Shown here piece by piece: positions 6,519-15,701 of a DNA stretch of 24,474 bases. The translations under genes were made by a program, and so were the position numbers. The notes below the pieces were generated by a model. That model saw nothing but the letters and a program-made list of their open reading frames with translations. It did no database searches and was not told the origin of the DNA. The stretch lies in NCBI GenBank assembly GCA_023459875.1, contig JAEWRY010000029.1:1-24474 (forward strand). The letters are read 5' to 3'. This DNA is from Bacillota bacterium. Its GTDB lineage: Bacteria > Bacillota > Clostridia > Oscillospirales > Oscillospiraceae. Each line of letters starts with the position of its first letter. Position 1 is the first letter of the stretch.

Positions 6519-7703
6519 ATGATCCGCCTGATTATGGGCATTACCCTTTCCGAATGCGGGGGAAGCCAGCGCGTGGTGTACGACCTCGCCGCAAATCTGC
6601 CGGAGAGCCTTTACGACGTTACGGTCATGACCTGCCCGGGGGGAGAACTGCTGGATTGGATCCATGAGCTCAACAAAACGCGGGAGAACAAAATCAAGGT
6701 CATCGCAGCCCGCTGCTTCAAGCGGGAAATATCCCTGTTACACGACGCCGCGGCCTTCTTCTTCGTACTGAAAACACTGCGGAGATTAAAACCGGATATC
6801 GCCCATTTTCACAACTCCAAGATGGGCATTCTCGGCAGGCTCGCCGCAAAGCTCGCGGGAGTGCCGAGGGTGTATTACACGGTACACGGCTGGGGACTCA
6901 ACCCAAAAACCACCGGAAGGCTCTACGGAGCGATGAGTCTGCTGGAACGGGCCGTTTCGCGCCTCGGCACCGAAGTCGTGTTCGTCTCGGAAAGCGACAG
7001 GGAGACCGGCATTAAAAACCGTTGGGCAAGCCCCTCCGCCTCCCGCCTCATTTATAACGGCATCGGGGAGAGCCGGGCGGGCGGGGTTTATCTTCGCGAA
7101 GAACTGGGTATTCCCGACGGCATCCCCGTCCTTGTTTTTGTGGCTCGCCTGGCCGATCCGAAAGATCCGGTGTTTGCCATCAGGGTGTCCGCCTGCCTGT
7201 CAATGAGCGGTTTGGAGCACAGGCTGCTGATGGTCGGCGACGGGCCCAAGCGGGGTGAGTGTGAGAGCCTGGTGCGCGAGCTGGGCCTGGGTGGCCGGGT
7301 CATGCTGCTGGGGCAGCGGGACGACGTGCGCTCGCTGCTGGCCGAGGCGGATATCTTCTGCCTCTTCACCAAGTGGGAGGGGCTTCCCATCTCGGTCATC
7401 GAGGCCATGCTTGCGGGCCTCCCCGTGGTGGCAAACGCCGTGGGAGGAGTACCCGAAATCGTGGAGCACGGGAAAACCGGCTTCCTTCTGGGCGGATTTG
7501 ACGCCGCCGAGGCCGCCGGAGTGCTTGGCAGGCTCATCAGGGAGAAGGAACTGCGGCGGACGATGGGGGAAAACGGCCGGGCGGCGGCCCTCGCGGGGTT
7601 TTCGCTGGACGGCATGGTGGATGGCTACAGGCGCCTTTACGAGCTGCAGGAAGAAAAGGAGATACAGGGGATGAAGGAATGTCCACTTACCAGGGCCTCA
7701 TAA
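6519..7703 (+). CDS. GT4-family glycosyltransferase
   Basis: This is a 394-residue retaining glycosyltransferase with a GT-B fold, expected to add a sugar from a nucleotide donor to the lipid-linked repeat unit in the cytoplasm. The N-terminal acceptor half begins with the glycine-rich GGSQRVVYDLA loop, followed by AHFHNSK and TVHGWG. The donor half has FVARLADPKD, VGDGPKR and the EX7E motif in EGLPISVIEAM (the two Glu residues), then NAVGGVPEIVEHGKTG. It starts directly after the sugar transferase stop and its last 25 bases overlap the polymerase gene, implying coupled translation. It is the only ordinary cytoplasmic glycosyltransferase after the initiating enzyme. The repeat unit made here may thus be as small as two sugars, unless transferases lie elsewhere. 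Confidence 0.92.
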   Translation: MIRLIMGITLSECGGSQRVVYDLAANLPESLYDVTVMTCPGGELLDWIHELNKTRENKIKVIAARCFKREISLLHDAAAFFFVLKTLRRLKPDIAHFHNSKMGILGRLAAKLAGVPRVYYTVHGWGLNPKTTGRLYGAMSLLERAVSRLGTEVVFVSESDRETGIKNRWASPSASRLIYNGIGESRAGGVYLREELGIPDGIPVLVFVARLADPKDPVFAIRVSACLSMSGLEHRLLMVGDGPKRGECESLVRELGLGGRVMLLGQRDDVRSLLAEADIFCLFTKWEGLPISVIEAMLAGLPVVANAVGGVPEIVEHGKTGFLLGGFDAAEAAGVLGRLIREKELRRTMGENGRAAALAGFSLDGMVDGYRRLYELQEEKEIQGMKECPLTRAS

Positions 7704-9070
7704 ACCGGACGGGCTTTCAGGCCGCGGCCGCGGCGGCAGCCGGAGGGGCGCTGGGATTTCTGAGCTTCTTCGGAATGCTTCCGCTGGCCGGTCTGGGGCT
7801 CTTCCTGGCCTGCGCCGCGCTGATTGCGCTCTTTCATAAGGCCTACCACCGGCTGGTGTTCTTGGGAGTTCTCCTGTTTTTCTGTGTGTTTATCGAGCCG
7901 TCGCCCTCCGATCTCATTTTCTGCGCGGTCATTGCGCTGGGTTTCCTCACCGGCAGGTTCCGGCGGCAGGTCGTCGGGAGAGCCTCGGTGGTGATCGGCA
8001 TGCTCCTCTTCTATTTTCTCGCCTGTCTGCCGGGCATTCTCACGGCGTACGACCTGAATTCGGCAATCCGGTACTGTTTCATCACTTTCTACCTGTTTCT
8101 GATGTCGGTCTTCGTGTGCATATACACCGAGAGGAGCAACGTCGCCTCCCTGCTGAGGGCTTACATCCTGGCGGCGGGCGCCTCGTTTCTCGCCGGCCTC
8201 GCGGGCATTCTGGGACTGTTCCCGCAAATCCTCATGGCAGATTCCTTCCGCGTGCACGGGCTTTTTAAGGACGCCAACGTATTCGGGCCGTTTTTCATTC
8301 CGGCGGTGATTTTGCTGTGGGACGACAGGAACAAAAAAATCCTGTGGAAGGCTAACGGCGCGCTTCACGCGCTTTCAGCCGCGCTGCTTTCGCTGGGCGT
8401 TGTGTGCAGCTATTCCCGGGCAGCCTGGATCAATCTGATCGCGGCCTGTCTGACATACGCGGTCCTTCACCTGAAGGAGATCCGCCCGCAGCGGCTAGTG
8501 CGCATTGCGCTGGCCTCCGGCGCCGCCGTTTGCATCCTCGCCTTTCTGTTCCTCTCCCCCGCTCTGCGTTCGGTGGGAGTCGTCAGGTTTTTCCTGGACC
8601 GGGCGCAGCTCCAGGACTATGATAAAAACCGTTTCGCCTCTCAGTTCGGCGGGCTGGAGCTTATCTGCCGCTATCCGCTGGGCGTGGGGCCGGGACAGTT
8701 TGAAAATCAGATTTCGGATATCACGGGCCGGCGGCTTTCGGCGCACAGCCTTTACATCCGCACCGTATCGGAAAACGGCCTGCTCGGGGGAATCGCGTTT
8801 TTTTCCGCCCTGTGCGCCACGCTGTTGATGCTCTGGTTAAAACACAGGTCTCGTCAAAGCCAAAAAACAATCCCTCTTTCCGGGGAAACGCCAAAAGAAA
8901 GCTGGAAGCCTCCGGATACCGATCCCTCACCCGCCGTCCTCATTGCCGTGCTGACCGGCCTCCTCATCAACAGCCTGGTCATCGACACCCTGCATTGGCG
9001 GCATCTCTGGTTTTTTATCGGGCTTGCGCTGTACCTTATCAAGAAGAAAGGGGCGGGTGAAGAAGCATGA
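7679..9070 (+). CDS. Wzy-like O-antigen polymerase/ligase family protein
   Basis: This 463-residue integral membrane protein has roughly 10-12 hydrophobic helices and a large external loop before the C-terminal helices. It has the pattern of the O-antigen ligase/polymerase (Wzy_C) family: YSRAAWI (about residue 245), PLGVGPGQFE (about 333) with the usual Gly-rich turn, and HSLYIRTVSENGLLGG (about 356). The role expected is polymerisation of lipid-linked repeat units on the outer membrane face. The start at 7679 has AGGGG and AAGGA upstream and lies inside the end of the glycosyltransferase gene. Its stop overlaps the next start by four bases. Ligase and polymerase cannot be told apart by motif alone; operon context favours polymerase. 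Confidence 0.85.
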   Translation: MSTYQGLINRTGFQAAAAAAAGGALGFLSFFGMLPLAGLGLFLACAALIALFHKAYHRLVFLGVLLFFCVFIEPSPSDLIFCAVIALGFLTGRFRRQVVGRASVVIGMLLFYFLACLPGILTAYDLNSAIRYCFITFYLFLMSVFVCIYTERSNVASLLRAYILAAGASFLAGLAGILGLFPQILMADSFRVHGLFKDANVFGPFFIPAVILLWDDRNKKILWKANGALHALSAALLSLGVVCSYSRAAWINLIAACLTYAVLHLKEIRPQRLVRIALASGAAVCILAFLFLSPALRSVGVVRFFLDRAQLQDYDKNRFASQFGGLELICRYPLGVGPGQFENQISDITGRRLSAHSLYIRTVSENGLLGGIAFFSALCATLLMLWLKHRSRQSQKTIPLSGETPKESWKPPDTDPSPAVLIAVLTGLLINSLVIDTLHWRHLWFFIGLALYLIKKKGAGEEA

Positions 9071-12030
9071 CGGAGGAGAGAAGCGCCGGCGACATGCCGT
9101 TAACGGTAAAAACGAACTTCGCATGGAATTTCATCGGGAAGCTCACCTATGCCGCTTCCCGCGCGGCGGCCCTGATGATCATCGCCAAGTTGGGCACCCC
9201 GGGAATGGTCGGGCAGTACGCGCTGGCCTTCGCCGTCACCGCGCCGGTCTTTATGCTGGCTGATCTGGATCTCCGGTCGATTCTCGCTACCGATTCCAAC
9301 AACGCGGCCGGGTTCGGGGACTATCTGGGACTAAGGCTCGTCACCGCGCTCATGGGTATGGCCGTGGTATTCGTCATCGCTCTGCTTCAGGGCGGTGCGC
9401 AGACCGGCCTCATCATTATTCTCGTCGGTTCCTCCAAGGGCATTGAGAGCGTCAGCGACATGCTCTTCGGCCTGCTGCAGAAAAACCAGCGGCTGGATAA
9501 GCTGGGCATCTCGCTGATGCTCAAAGGGGTACTCTCCATCCCGGCCATGGTTTTGCCCCTTTTGTATCTGCACAGCCTCCCGCTGGGCGTCGCACTCGTC
9601 GCGGCGGCCCTGCTGGCCGTTTTGCTGCTTTACGATATTCCCGTGGTCCGCCCCTACGCGGAGCTTAAGATCAGGCTTGTACCGAAGGATCTGTGGATTC
9701 TCCTCCGGCTCAGCATTCCCCTGGGCATCGTGCTGCTCTTCAACTCCCTCATCAAAAACCTGCCGAATTACTTTATCAGGGCTTTTTATGGCGAGGAATC
9801 CCTCGGCTACTTTTCCTCCATGATTTATTTCCTGTCGGCGGGCAGTCTGGTAGCGAGCGCCCTCAGCCAGTCGGTAAACGCGCGCCTGGCGCGGCACTTC
9901 AGCCTGGGCGATACCGAGGGCTTCGCGAAGCTCTTTGCGAAAGTCCTGCTCTTTACCCTTTCCATCGGCGTGTGTATGTTCCTGGTGGCCGCCGCAGCGG
10001 GGCGGGAAATTCTTATCCTGCTGTACAGGCCGGAATACGCCCGGTGGCAGAGCGTATTTTTACTCGTGATGGGCACCGCCGGCATCTCCTACTCGGCTGA
10101 AATCACCATGAGCGCGCTGACCGCCGCGCACAAATTTAAAGTTCAGCCCGTGGCGGGCGGCTGCGTGATCCTCGCGGGGATTGTTTTCAACTGTCTTCTG
10201 GTGCCGCGTTTCGGGCTCGTGGGTGCGGCGGTCAGTGTGCTGCTTTCCTCCTGTCTCCAACTGGCAATCAGCCTGTGGCTGCTTGCCCGCGCCATGGTCG
10301 GGAGAAAAAAGGACGCGGACCGGAAAACTGCCGCTGCCGGGCGCGAACTCACTGTCGAGGCGCTCCCCCCCATCGGCTCCCTCAGCGCCGGGACCCTTTC
10401 GGCATGGAAGGAGCTTTTTGACCGCGGCGGCAGTCAAGCCGCTTTCTCCGATCCCGGCCTGCTCGCCGTCTGGTGGCGCGTCTTCGGCAAAGGGCGGGAA
10501 TCCATGCTGCTGGCGGTGCGCGAAAAGGGCGAGCTGGTGGCAATCTTTCCCCTCGCCGCCAGAAAACGCTTTTTAAAACAGGTCACCTTTCTGGGCTTCC
10601 CCCAGGCGAGCCACACGGACTTTCCCTGCCGGGAAGGATATCTGGACGAGGCGGCCGCGGCAGTCGCCCAGCACCTGCGCAAAGGTCGGGGAATCGCCGT
10701 TTATCACCTGGCTGGGTTGCGGGAGGACGGCGGACTTTATAAGGCTCTCACCGGGCAGCTGGCCGCGCGGCATATTCCCCAGTTTTCCGGCAGCGCCCCT
10801 TCCCCCGTCATCCATACCGGAGGACTTAAATACGAGGAATTCTATAAAAACAGGTTTTCCTCTCACGCCGTTAAGAACAACGCTCGGGACGAGAAGCGCC
10901 TGGCCGCGCTTGGTCCCGTCTCCGTGCGCGAGCTAACGCTCGCGGACATGGCGGAAGCCTTTGCGCTTCACGATCTCCGGTGGCGCAAAAAAATGGACAC
11001 CAGCGGTTTTACAAGCGGGGAATCCAGAGAGTTTTTCACGGCGCTTCTGGACTCCGGCGGCGGCAGCCGCCGTGCTCTGGCGCTGGGACTGTACCTCGGG
11101 GAGAGGCTCGTCGCCTTTCAGTACGGCTTTCTCTTCGGGAAACGGGCGCTCCTGTACAAATCTGCCCACGACGACCTGCTGGGCATCTACGCCCCCGGGA
11201 AAATGATCAAGCGGGAATTCATCCGGCGCTGCCTGGAGCTGGGCGCCGACACGGTCGATCTGGGCGTCGGGTATGAGGAATATAAGGAGGAGTGGACCGG
11301 CGAGTCCGACACCATACGGTCTGTGTCCTTTCCACAGGGAAATCTCCCCTCTTACCTCTGCTTCTTCTGTCATTTCCTCAGGGAAAGGCTGCGCGGCCGC
11401 ATCAAGCAAAGCAGAAAGATTGTCCTTTTCAAGCGCAACACGCTGGGCCTCGTGAGATACCGTCTCTCTTTCGGGGGATGGAAGAAAGCATTCAGACGAG
11501 GACGCGAGCTGCTCCGGAGGCACGGGGCTTTTGAGCTTCTGCCGAAAATACGCGGCGGAAAGCCGGTGGAGCTTTTCTGCCGGGATCTGCCCCGCCCTCT
11601 GCCTGCGGCGGAGTGCGGCGCAAGAACAGCCACGCTCCGGGATGCGGAAGAGATAGCCCTTCTCATGAACTGCGCACCCACAGACGTGGTCAGAAGGTTT
11701 TACCGGCAGCAGCGGTGTTACCTCGCCGACCGGGACGGCTCTGTCTCCTGCCTGGCGTGGGTATCAGTGGAGAAAAGCGGGACGGTAATTTCGGACCTCT
11801 GCCGGGACAAACGGTTCTGCCGCGGGGAGGATATTGCTTCCCTGCTGGGCAGCATCCTGGCCGGTCTTCCGGAAAAGGATTACAGGGAGGCCAGAATTCT
11901 GATCCCCCGGCACCACGCTTCAGCGGTCCGCGCCGTGCTCCAAAAGAAATTTTCATCAGAAACCGCCGAAAAAGAAACAGCCGGGCGGAGAAAAGGGCGG
12001 GTAGGCAATGCAGGTCTCAATCATACATAA
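9067..12030 (+). CDS. Wzx-type flippase fused to FemAB/GNAT-like acyltransferase
   Basis: This 987-residue protein has three parts. Residues 1 to about 410 form a polytopic flippase of the polysaccharide transporter (MOP/Wzx) superfamily with about 12-14 helices, expected to flip lipid-linked repeat units. After a short charged linker (GRKKDADRK), residues about 426-800 form a soluble FemAB/CelD-like domain (GNAT_6 type). Markers are WWRVFGKG, FLGFPQASH, LHDLRWRKKMD (about 634), SAHDD and GVGYEEYKEEW (about 733). A third domain, about 840-970, resembles a second, degenerate GNAT fold. The next gene encodes the last two domains without the flippase. No frameshift or internal stop separates the parts, and codon use looks even, so the fusion seems genuine. 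It could couple acylation or aminoacylation of the repeat unit to flipping; substrate is unknown. The start overlaps the polymerase stop by four bases. Confidence 0.85.
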   Translation: MTEERSAGDMPLTVKTNFAWNFIGKLTYAASRAAALMIIAKLGTPGMVGQYALAFAVTAPVFMLADLDLRSILATDSNNAAGFGDYLGLRLVTALMGMAVVFVIALLQGGAQTGLIIILVGSSKGIESVSDMLFGLLQKNQRLDKLGISLMLKGVLSIPAMVLPLLYLHSLPLGVALVAAALLAVLLLYDIPVVRPYAELKIRLVPKDLWILLRLSIPLGIVLLFNSLIKNLPNYFIRAFYGEESLGYFSSMIYFLSAGSLVASALSQSVNARLARHFSLGDTEGFAKLFAKVLLFTLSIGVCMFLVAAAAGREILILLYRPEYARWQSVFLLVMGTAGISYSAEITMSALTAAHKFKVQPVAGGCVILAGIVFNCLLVPRFGLVGAAVSVLLSSCLQLAISLWLLARAMVGRKKDADRKTAAAGRELTVEALPPIGSLSAGTLSAWKELFDRGGSQAAFSDPGLLAVWWRVFGKGRESMLLAVREKGELVAIFPLAARKRFLKQVTFLGFPQASHTDFPCREGYLDEAAAAVAQHLRKGRGIAVYHLAGLREDGGLYKALTGQLAARHIPQFSGSAPSPVIHTGGLKYEEFYKNRFSSHAVKNNARDEKRLAALGPVSVRELTLADMAEAFALHDLRWRKKMDTSGFTSGESREFFTALLDSGGGSRRALALGLYLGERLVAFQYGFLFGKRALLYKSAHDDLLGIYAPGKMIKREFIRRCLELGADTVDLGVGYEEYKEEWTGESDTIRSVSFPQGNLPSYLCFFCHFLRERLRGRIKQSRKIVLFKRNTLGLVRYRLSFGGWKKAFRRGRELLRRHGAFELLPKIRGGKPVELFCRDLPRPLPAAECGARTATLRDAEEIALLMNCAPTDVVRRFYRQQRCYLADRDGSVSCLAWVSVEKSGTVISDLCRDKRFCRGEDIASLLGSILAGLPEKDYREARILIPRHHASAVRAVLQKKFSSETAEKETAGRRKGRVGNAGLNHT

Positions 12031-13714
12031 TAAAAGCGAACTGGCCCCCTATCGGAGCGAGTGGGACGATATCCTCCTGGAAAACGGAAACACAAATCCC
12101 TATGTGACGCCCGACTGGATTTCAGGGTGGTGGGATTTTTTCGGCGAGGGCAAAGAGATGTGCATCCTCGTGCTTTCGGACTCCGGCAGGAACGTTGGTT
12201 TCTGCCCGCTCATGCGGATGAAAAAACGCCTTCATCAGGAAATTCGGTTCATCGGACACCCCCAGGCGGGCCGGATGAACCTGATCGTCCGGCGGGGGTA
12301 TGAGCAGGAACTTTCAAGTCAGGTGATAGGCTATCTGATGTCTCAGAAAGGCCCCGCCCTGTGCACCCTGCACGGCCTGAGCAAGCAGGACGAATGCTAC
12401 GGCTTTCTCAGGCAGGCGCTGGGTTCCGCTCCGTGCTGCGTCCAGACCCAGCAGTCCTCGGTGATTGACCTCATCCCCGGCGGCGAGGAGGAATTCTTCC
12501 GGGTAAGGCGGCAGCATTACCGGATCAAAAAGACGATCAGCCGCGAAAAGGCCCTTTCGAGGCTCTGCTGTGTGACATTTGAAAAAGTATCTCCGGCGGA
12601 ATTGGAGACTATTTTTACGCTGCACCAGAAACGCTGGCAGAAAAAAATCGACGGGAACGGATTTGGAAAGGGCAGATCGAAAGAATTCTTTTCCTGGCTC
12701 GCCTCGGGCGGCAGATCGCCCTTTTGGCATGCGGAGGTCTATCTGCTGAAAGCCGGAAGCCGCCCCATCGGCTTTGCCTACGGCATCGAATGCGGCGGCC
12801 GCTTCACCTTCTACCGGATTGCCCACGACGACGACTTCGCCTTCTTCAAGCCCGGGATGATCGTGACGAAAAAGATGCTGGAGCAATGCTTCAAAGCGGG
12901 GTATGTAAAATTCGACTTTTCCACCGGCGACGAGGAATACAAAAAGAGCTGGACGGACGGCGTGGAGCTGATCGATAAAATCACCTTTGCAGCGGCGCAT
13001 CCTTCGGCTCAGTTTCTCGTATTCATGGCCCGTTTTACGGATTCGGTCCGCCGCGCCCTCAAGAAAAACGCCGCGCTCGTGCGCTTCAAGCGCGTGACCG
13101 CGGGAAAGATGCGGTATTTCTTTTCCCCCGCACACGCTCTCACCCTTTTGCGCAGACTGGGAGATACCATTCGGCTGCAGGGGTGGCGGGAACTGTCTAC
13201 TGTTTTCATGCCCTCCCGCTCTGAAAGGCGCGTGCGTTACAGCGTGCCGTCCCCCGAAACAGCTCCGTCGGACTGCGTCCTTTCCCTGCGGGAGGCTCCC
13301 CTGGAGGAAACCGAGCTGATCTCTTCCCTCACCGTACGGGAACCCGGGAAGATCGTGAGGCGGTACGCCAAGGGCGGCAGGTGCCAGATTCTTATGAAGG
13401 GTGAGGAGCCCGTGGGGTACGCATGGATCAGCCAGAGTAAAGTTACGGACGGAAAAAAGCTGCTGTGGCAGCCGGAGAAAACGGGAGATCACTGCTGCTA
13501 CGACATCTGCGTCTACAAAAAACAGCCGGACCAAGTCTGCCGGCAGGCGCTTTTATGCCTCGCGCGCCAGCCCCTTCCCGGCCGTCATCACACCATGGAG
13601 CTGATTTTGCGAAGGCGCGACCGCAAGCTCTGGCGCGCGGCGGAGGAACTGTTTCAGGCTCGGGACCAACTGTCCCCGAGGGCGGTTTTAAGGGAAACTC
13701 CCAATGAAATATGA
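12008..13714 (+). CDS. Free-standing FemAB/GNAT-like acyltransferase, paralogue of the fusion's C-terminus
   Basis: This 568-residue soluble protein repeats the architecture of residues 426-970 of the preceding fusion. Shared markers in the same order are WWDFFGEG, FIGHPQAG, LHQKRWQKKID (about residue 204), AHDDD, STGDEEYKKSW (about 305-315) and a basic segment ending FKRVTAGKMRY. A C-terminal GNAT-like domain (about 424-555) follows. The family (CelD/FemAB-like, GNAT_6) transfers acyl or aminoacyl groups to cell-surface or polysaccharide precursors; the exact group is unknown. It overlaps the fusion gene by 23 bases and the deacetylase gene by 11, so all three are probably made together. The two copies look like an old duplication rather than a recent one, since similarity is confined to motifs. 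Confidence 0.82.
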   Translation: MQVSIIHNKSELAPYRSEWDDILLENGNTNPYVTPDWISGWWDFFGEGKEMCILVLSDSGRNVGFCPLMRMKKRLHQEIRFIGHPQAGRMNLIVRRGYEQELSSQVIGYLMSQKGPALCTLHGLSKQDECYGFLRQALGSAPCCVQTQQSSVIDLIPGGEEEFFRVRRQHYRIKKTISREKALSRLCCVTFEKVSPAELETIFTLHQKRWQKKIDGNGFGKGRSKEFFSWLASGGRSPFWHAEVYLLKAGSRPIGFAYGIECGGRFTFYRIAHDDDFAFFKPGMIVTKKMLEQCFKAGYVKFDFSTGDEEYKKSWTDGVELIDKITFAAAHPSAQFLVFMARFTDSVRRALKKNAALVRFKRVTAGKMRYFFSPAHALTLLRRLGDTIRLQGWRELSTVFMPSRSERRVRYSVPSPETAPSDCVLSLREAPLEETELISSLTVREPGKIVRRYAKGGRCQILMKGEEPVGYAWISQSKVTDGKKLLWQPEKTGDHCCYDICVYKKQPDQVCRQALLCLARQPLPGRHHTMELILRRRDRKLWRAAEELFQARDQLSPRAVLRETPNEI

Positions 13715-14528
13715 GCTTGTTAAACTCGCCAAATACCTGATGGTCCCCTTCGGTTCCCTCGGCTCCCTCGCAAGGCGGCCCGACTATGTTCCCATTCTCA
13801 TGTACCACAGGGTAAACGACGCCGTATCAAAAGAAATATCGGTGTCCGAGTCTGATTTCCGCTGGCAGATGGAATACCTGAAAAGAAACGGCTACCGGGT
13901 GATCTCTCTGGACGAATTGGCCGGAACGGTGCAGCGGCCGGGCACCGGCGGGAAGGGAAAGCGCGCGGTGCTGACCTTTGACGACGGCTATGAGGATTTT
14001 TATACCCATGCCTATCCCATCCTGCGCGAATACGGATATCCGGCGACCGTCTATCTGGTCCCAGGCTATATCGAAACCCACAAGGTCTTCTGGTGGGATG
14101 AGGACCTGGGCGAGAGCCGTCTCATGAGCTGGGAGCAGATTCTGTCGCTGAAAAACAGCCCTCTGGTGAAATTCGGCTCCCACACCATGACCCACCGGGA
14201 TCTGGACGGGTTAGGCGAAGAGGGAACCTGGTGGGAACTTGCCCGGTCCAGGGAGATCCTCCAGGAAAAATTGGGTTATGAAATCAAACATTTTTCCTAT
14301 CCGCGCGGCATCATGACCCCGTTCGCCGTGGAGGCCGCAGCCAAGCTTTATGAGACCGCCGTTTCCATTTTCGACGGAAGCGGTATTCACAGCAAGGGAG
14401 ATCATCCCCTTGCCCAGATCAGGAGGGTGCCGATTCAGCGAAGCGACGGGCGGGGGTTGTTCGGCCCGCGTCTGCGCGGCTGGCTGGACGCCGAAGGGCT
14501 TCTCAAAAAAGCGGTGGGCCGGCACTGA
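13704..14528 (+). CDS. Polysaccharide deacetylase (CE4, NodB homology)
   Basis: This 274-residue enzyme has the full carbohydrate esterase 4 pattern. It carries PILMYHRV near the N-terminus, LTFDDGYEDF (about residues 90-99, catalytic base and metal Asp), SHTMTH (about 159-164, metal His pair) and YPRG (about 199). It should remove N-acetyl groups from polymer or lipid-linked amino sugars. No signal peptide or membrane helix is evident, so it may act inside the cell on precursors, or leave by another route. A deacetylase beside two acyltransferases suggests that an amine is exposed and then re-acylated or aminoacylated. AAGGGA precedes the ATG, which lies inside the previous gene. Confidence 0.9.
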   Translation: MKYELVKLAKYLMVPFGSLGSLARRPDYVPILMYHRVNDAVSKEISVSESDFRWQMEYLKRNGYRVISLDELAGTVQRPGTGGKGKRAVLTFDDGYEDFYTHAYPILREYGYPATVYLVPGYIETHKVFWWDEDLGESRLMSWEQILSLKNSPLVKFGSHTMTHRDLDGLGEEGTWWELARSREILQEKLGYEIKHFSYPRGIMTPFAVEAAAKLYETAVSIFDGSGIHSKGDHPLAQIRRVPIQRSDGRGLFGPRLRGWLDAEGLLKKAVGRH

Positions 14529-14567
14529 GTGTTTTGTCTTTGGGGGCTTCGCGCTAAGAGGTGGAAA

Positions 14568-15665
14568 ATGAAAAAGCCGGATCATTCCGATGGGAAAAGG
14601 AACCACATCCTGCGCGTCGCCTCCTGTGCGGCTGCCGCCGTAATCATGACGGGGGCGCTGGCCGCTTTCGTTATGATCAATTACAGCCTTAGTTTGGTGC
14701 ATTATGATTCGGGCGTTCAGGAGACGGCGCCGGCAACGGATACGCAGGCGGAACCGGAGGCGGAGGTTGTCCCCGAGGCCCGGGATTCTCCGCAAAACGA
14801 AGTTCTGGCACTTGAAAAAAGGATCAGGGAAAATATGCTGAGCGCCGCGCAGTCTCCGGGCTATGAAAACGAGGCGCTGAACATTCTTCTCATCGGCGTT
14901 GACTACGAAAACGCCGAAAGCAAGGGCCGCTCGGACAGCATGATTTTACTGTCCGTCAACAGAAAATACTCCAGGATCGTTATGACCTCGCTCATGCGGG
15001 ATATTTATCTGGAAATCCCCGGTGCGAAGCAGGCAAACCGGTTAAACACCGCGAACGTGTTTGGGGGGCCCTCCCTTCTCATGGAAACCATCACGCGGAA
15101 TTTTAAAATCCCCGTTCAAAAATACGTGCTGGTGGACTTTCTCTCCTTTGTGGAGCTGATCGACGCCGTGGGCGGGGTCACGGTCAGTATAACGGAGGAT
15201 GAGCTTACGGTGGCTAACGGGTATATCAAGGGGATCAACTGGCTTCTGGAGCAGCCGATTTCCAGCGGGATGATCGAGGGTCCGGGAGAGCAGCTTTTAA
15301 CGGGTAAACAGGCCCTGGGCTATGTCCGCGTCCGCTATGTGGGAAACGGAGACTTCGACAGAACGGCCCGCCAGCGCTCCGTTTTGAATGAGGTTTACCA
15401 AAAAATAAAGGAAATGAACGTGGTGGAACTCTATCATCTGCTGAATACGGTTTTACCCGAAGTCACGACGAACCTGAGCAAATCCGAACTGTTTTCCCTC
15501 ATTTTGTCGCTGCCGGAATTTTCCGGTTACACAATCGACTCCTGGAGCATTCCGGCGGACGGGACATACAAATATTTAAACATCCGGGGCATGTCGGTTC
15601 TGGGAATCGACTTTGCGGCAAACAATCAGGCGCTTTACGAAAAGATTTATGAGTCCGGCGGCTGA
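14568..15665 (+). CDS. LCP-family (LytR-CpsA-Psr) wall polymer ligase
   Basis: This protein of 365 residues has a cytoplasmic basic N-terminus, one membrane helix (about residues 14-38), an acidic Pro/Glu linker and an external LCP catalytic domain. It shows ILLIGVD, GRSDSM, SLMRD, LVDFLSFVELIDAVGGV and FDRTARQR, which hold the Asp and Arg residues that bind the polyprenyl pyrophosphate. LCP proteins transfer undecaprenyl-linked polymers to peptidoglycan, so this gene predicts that the operon's polymer is wall-attached. I prefer the ATG at 14568, six bases after AGAGG, over the upstream GTG at 14529. It is the last gene of the operon and is followed by a strong hairpin at 15702. Confidence 0.92.
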   Translation: MKKPDHSDGKRNHILRVASCAAAAVIMTGALAAFVMINYSLSLVHYDSGVQETAPATDTQAEPEAEVVPEARDSPQNEVLALEKRIRENMLSAAQSPGYENEALNILLIGVDYENAESKGRSDSMILLSVNRKYSRIVMTSLMRDIYLEIPGAKQANRLNTANVFGGPSLLMETITRNFKIPVQKYVLVDFLSFVELIDAVGGVTVSITEDELTVANGYIKGINWLLEQPISSGMIEGPGEQLLTGKQALGYVRVRYVGNGDFDRTARQRSVLNEVYQKIKEMNVVELYHLLNTVLPEVTTNLSKSELFSLILSLPEFSGYTIDSWSIPADGTYKYLNIRGMSVLGIDFAANNQALYEKIYESGG

Positions 15666-15701
15666 GGGCAGACCCCTATCCGGTCTTTTCGGATAAAAAG
15701 G

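Noticed and set aside
12314..13534. Minus-strand open frame of 406 codons opposite the second acyltransferase.
   Set aside because: Long antisense frames are common in GC-rich genes; the sense strand shows clear family motifs and this one none.
4543..15665. Exosortase/PEP-CTERM locus.
   Set aside because: Deacetylase and FemAB-like proteins fit, but there is no exosortase gene or PEP-CTERM substrate in the window.
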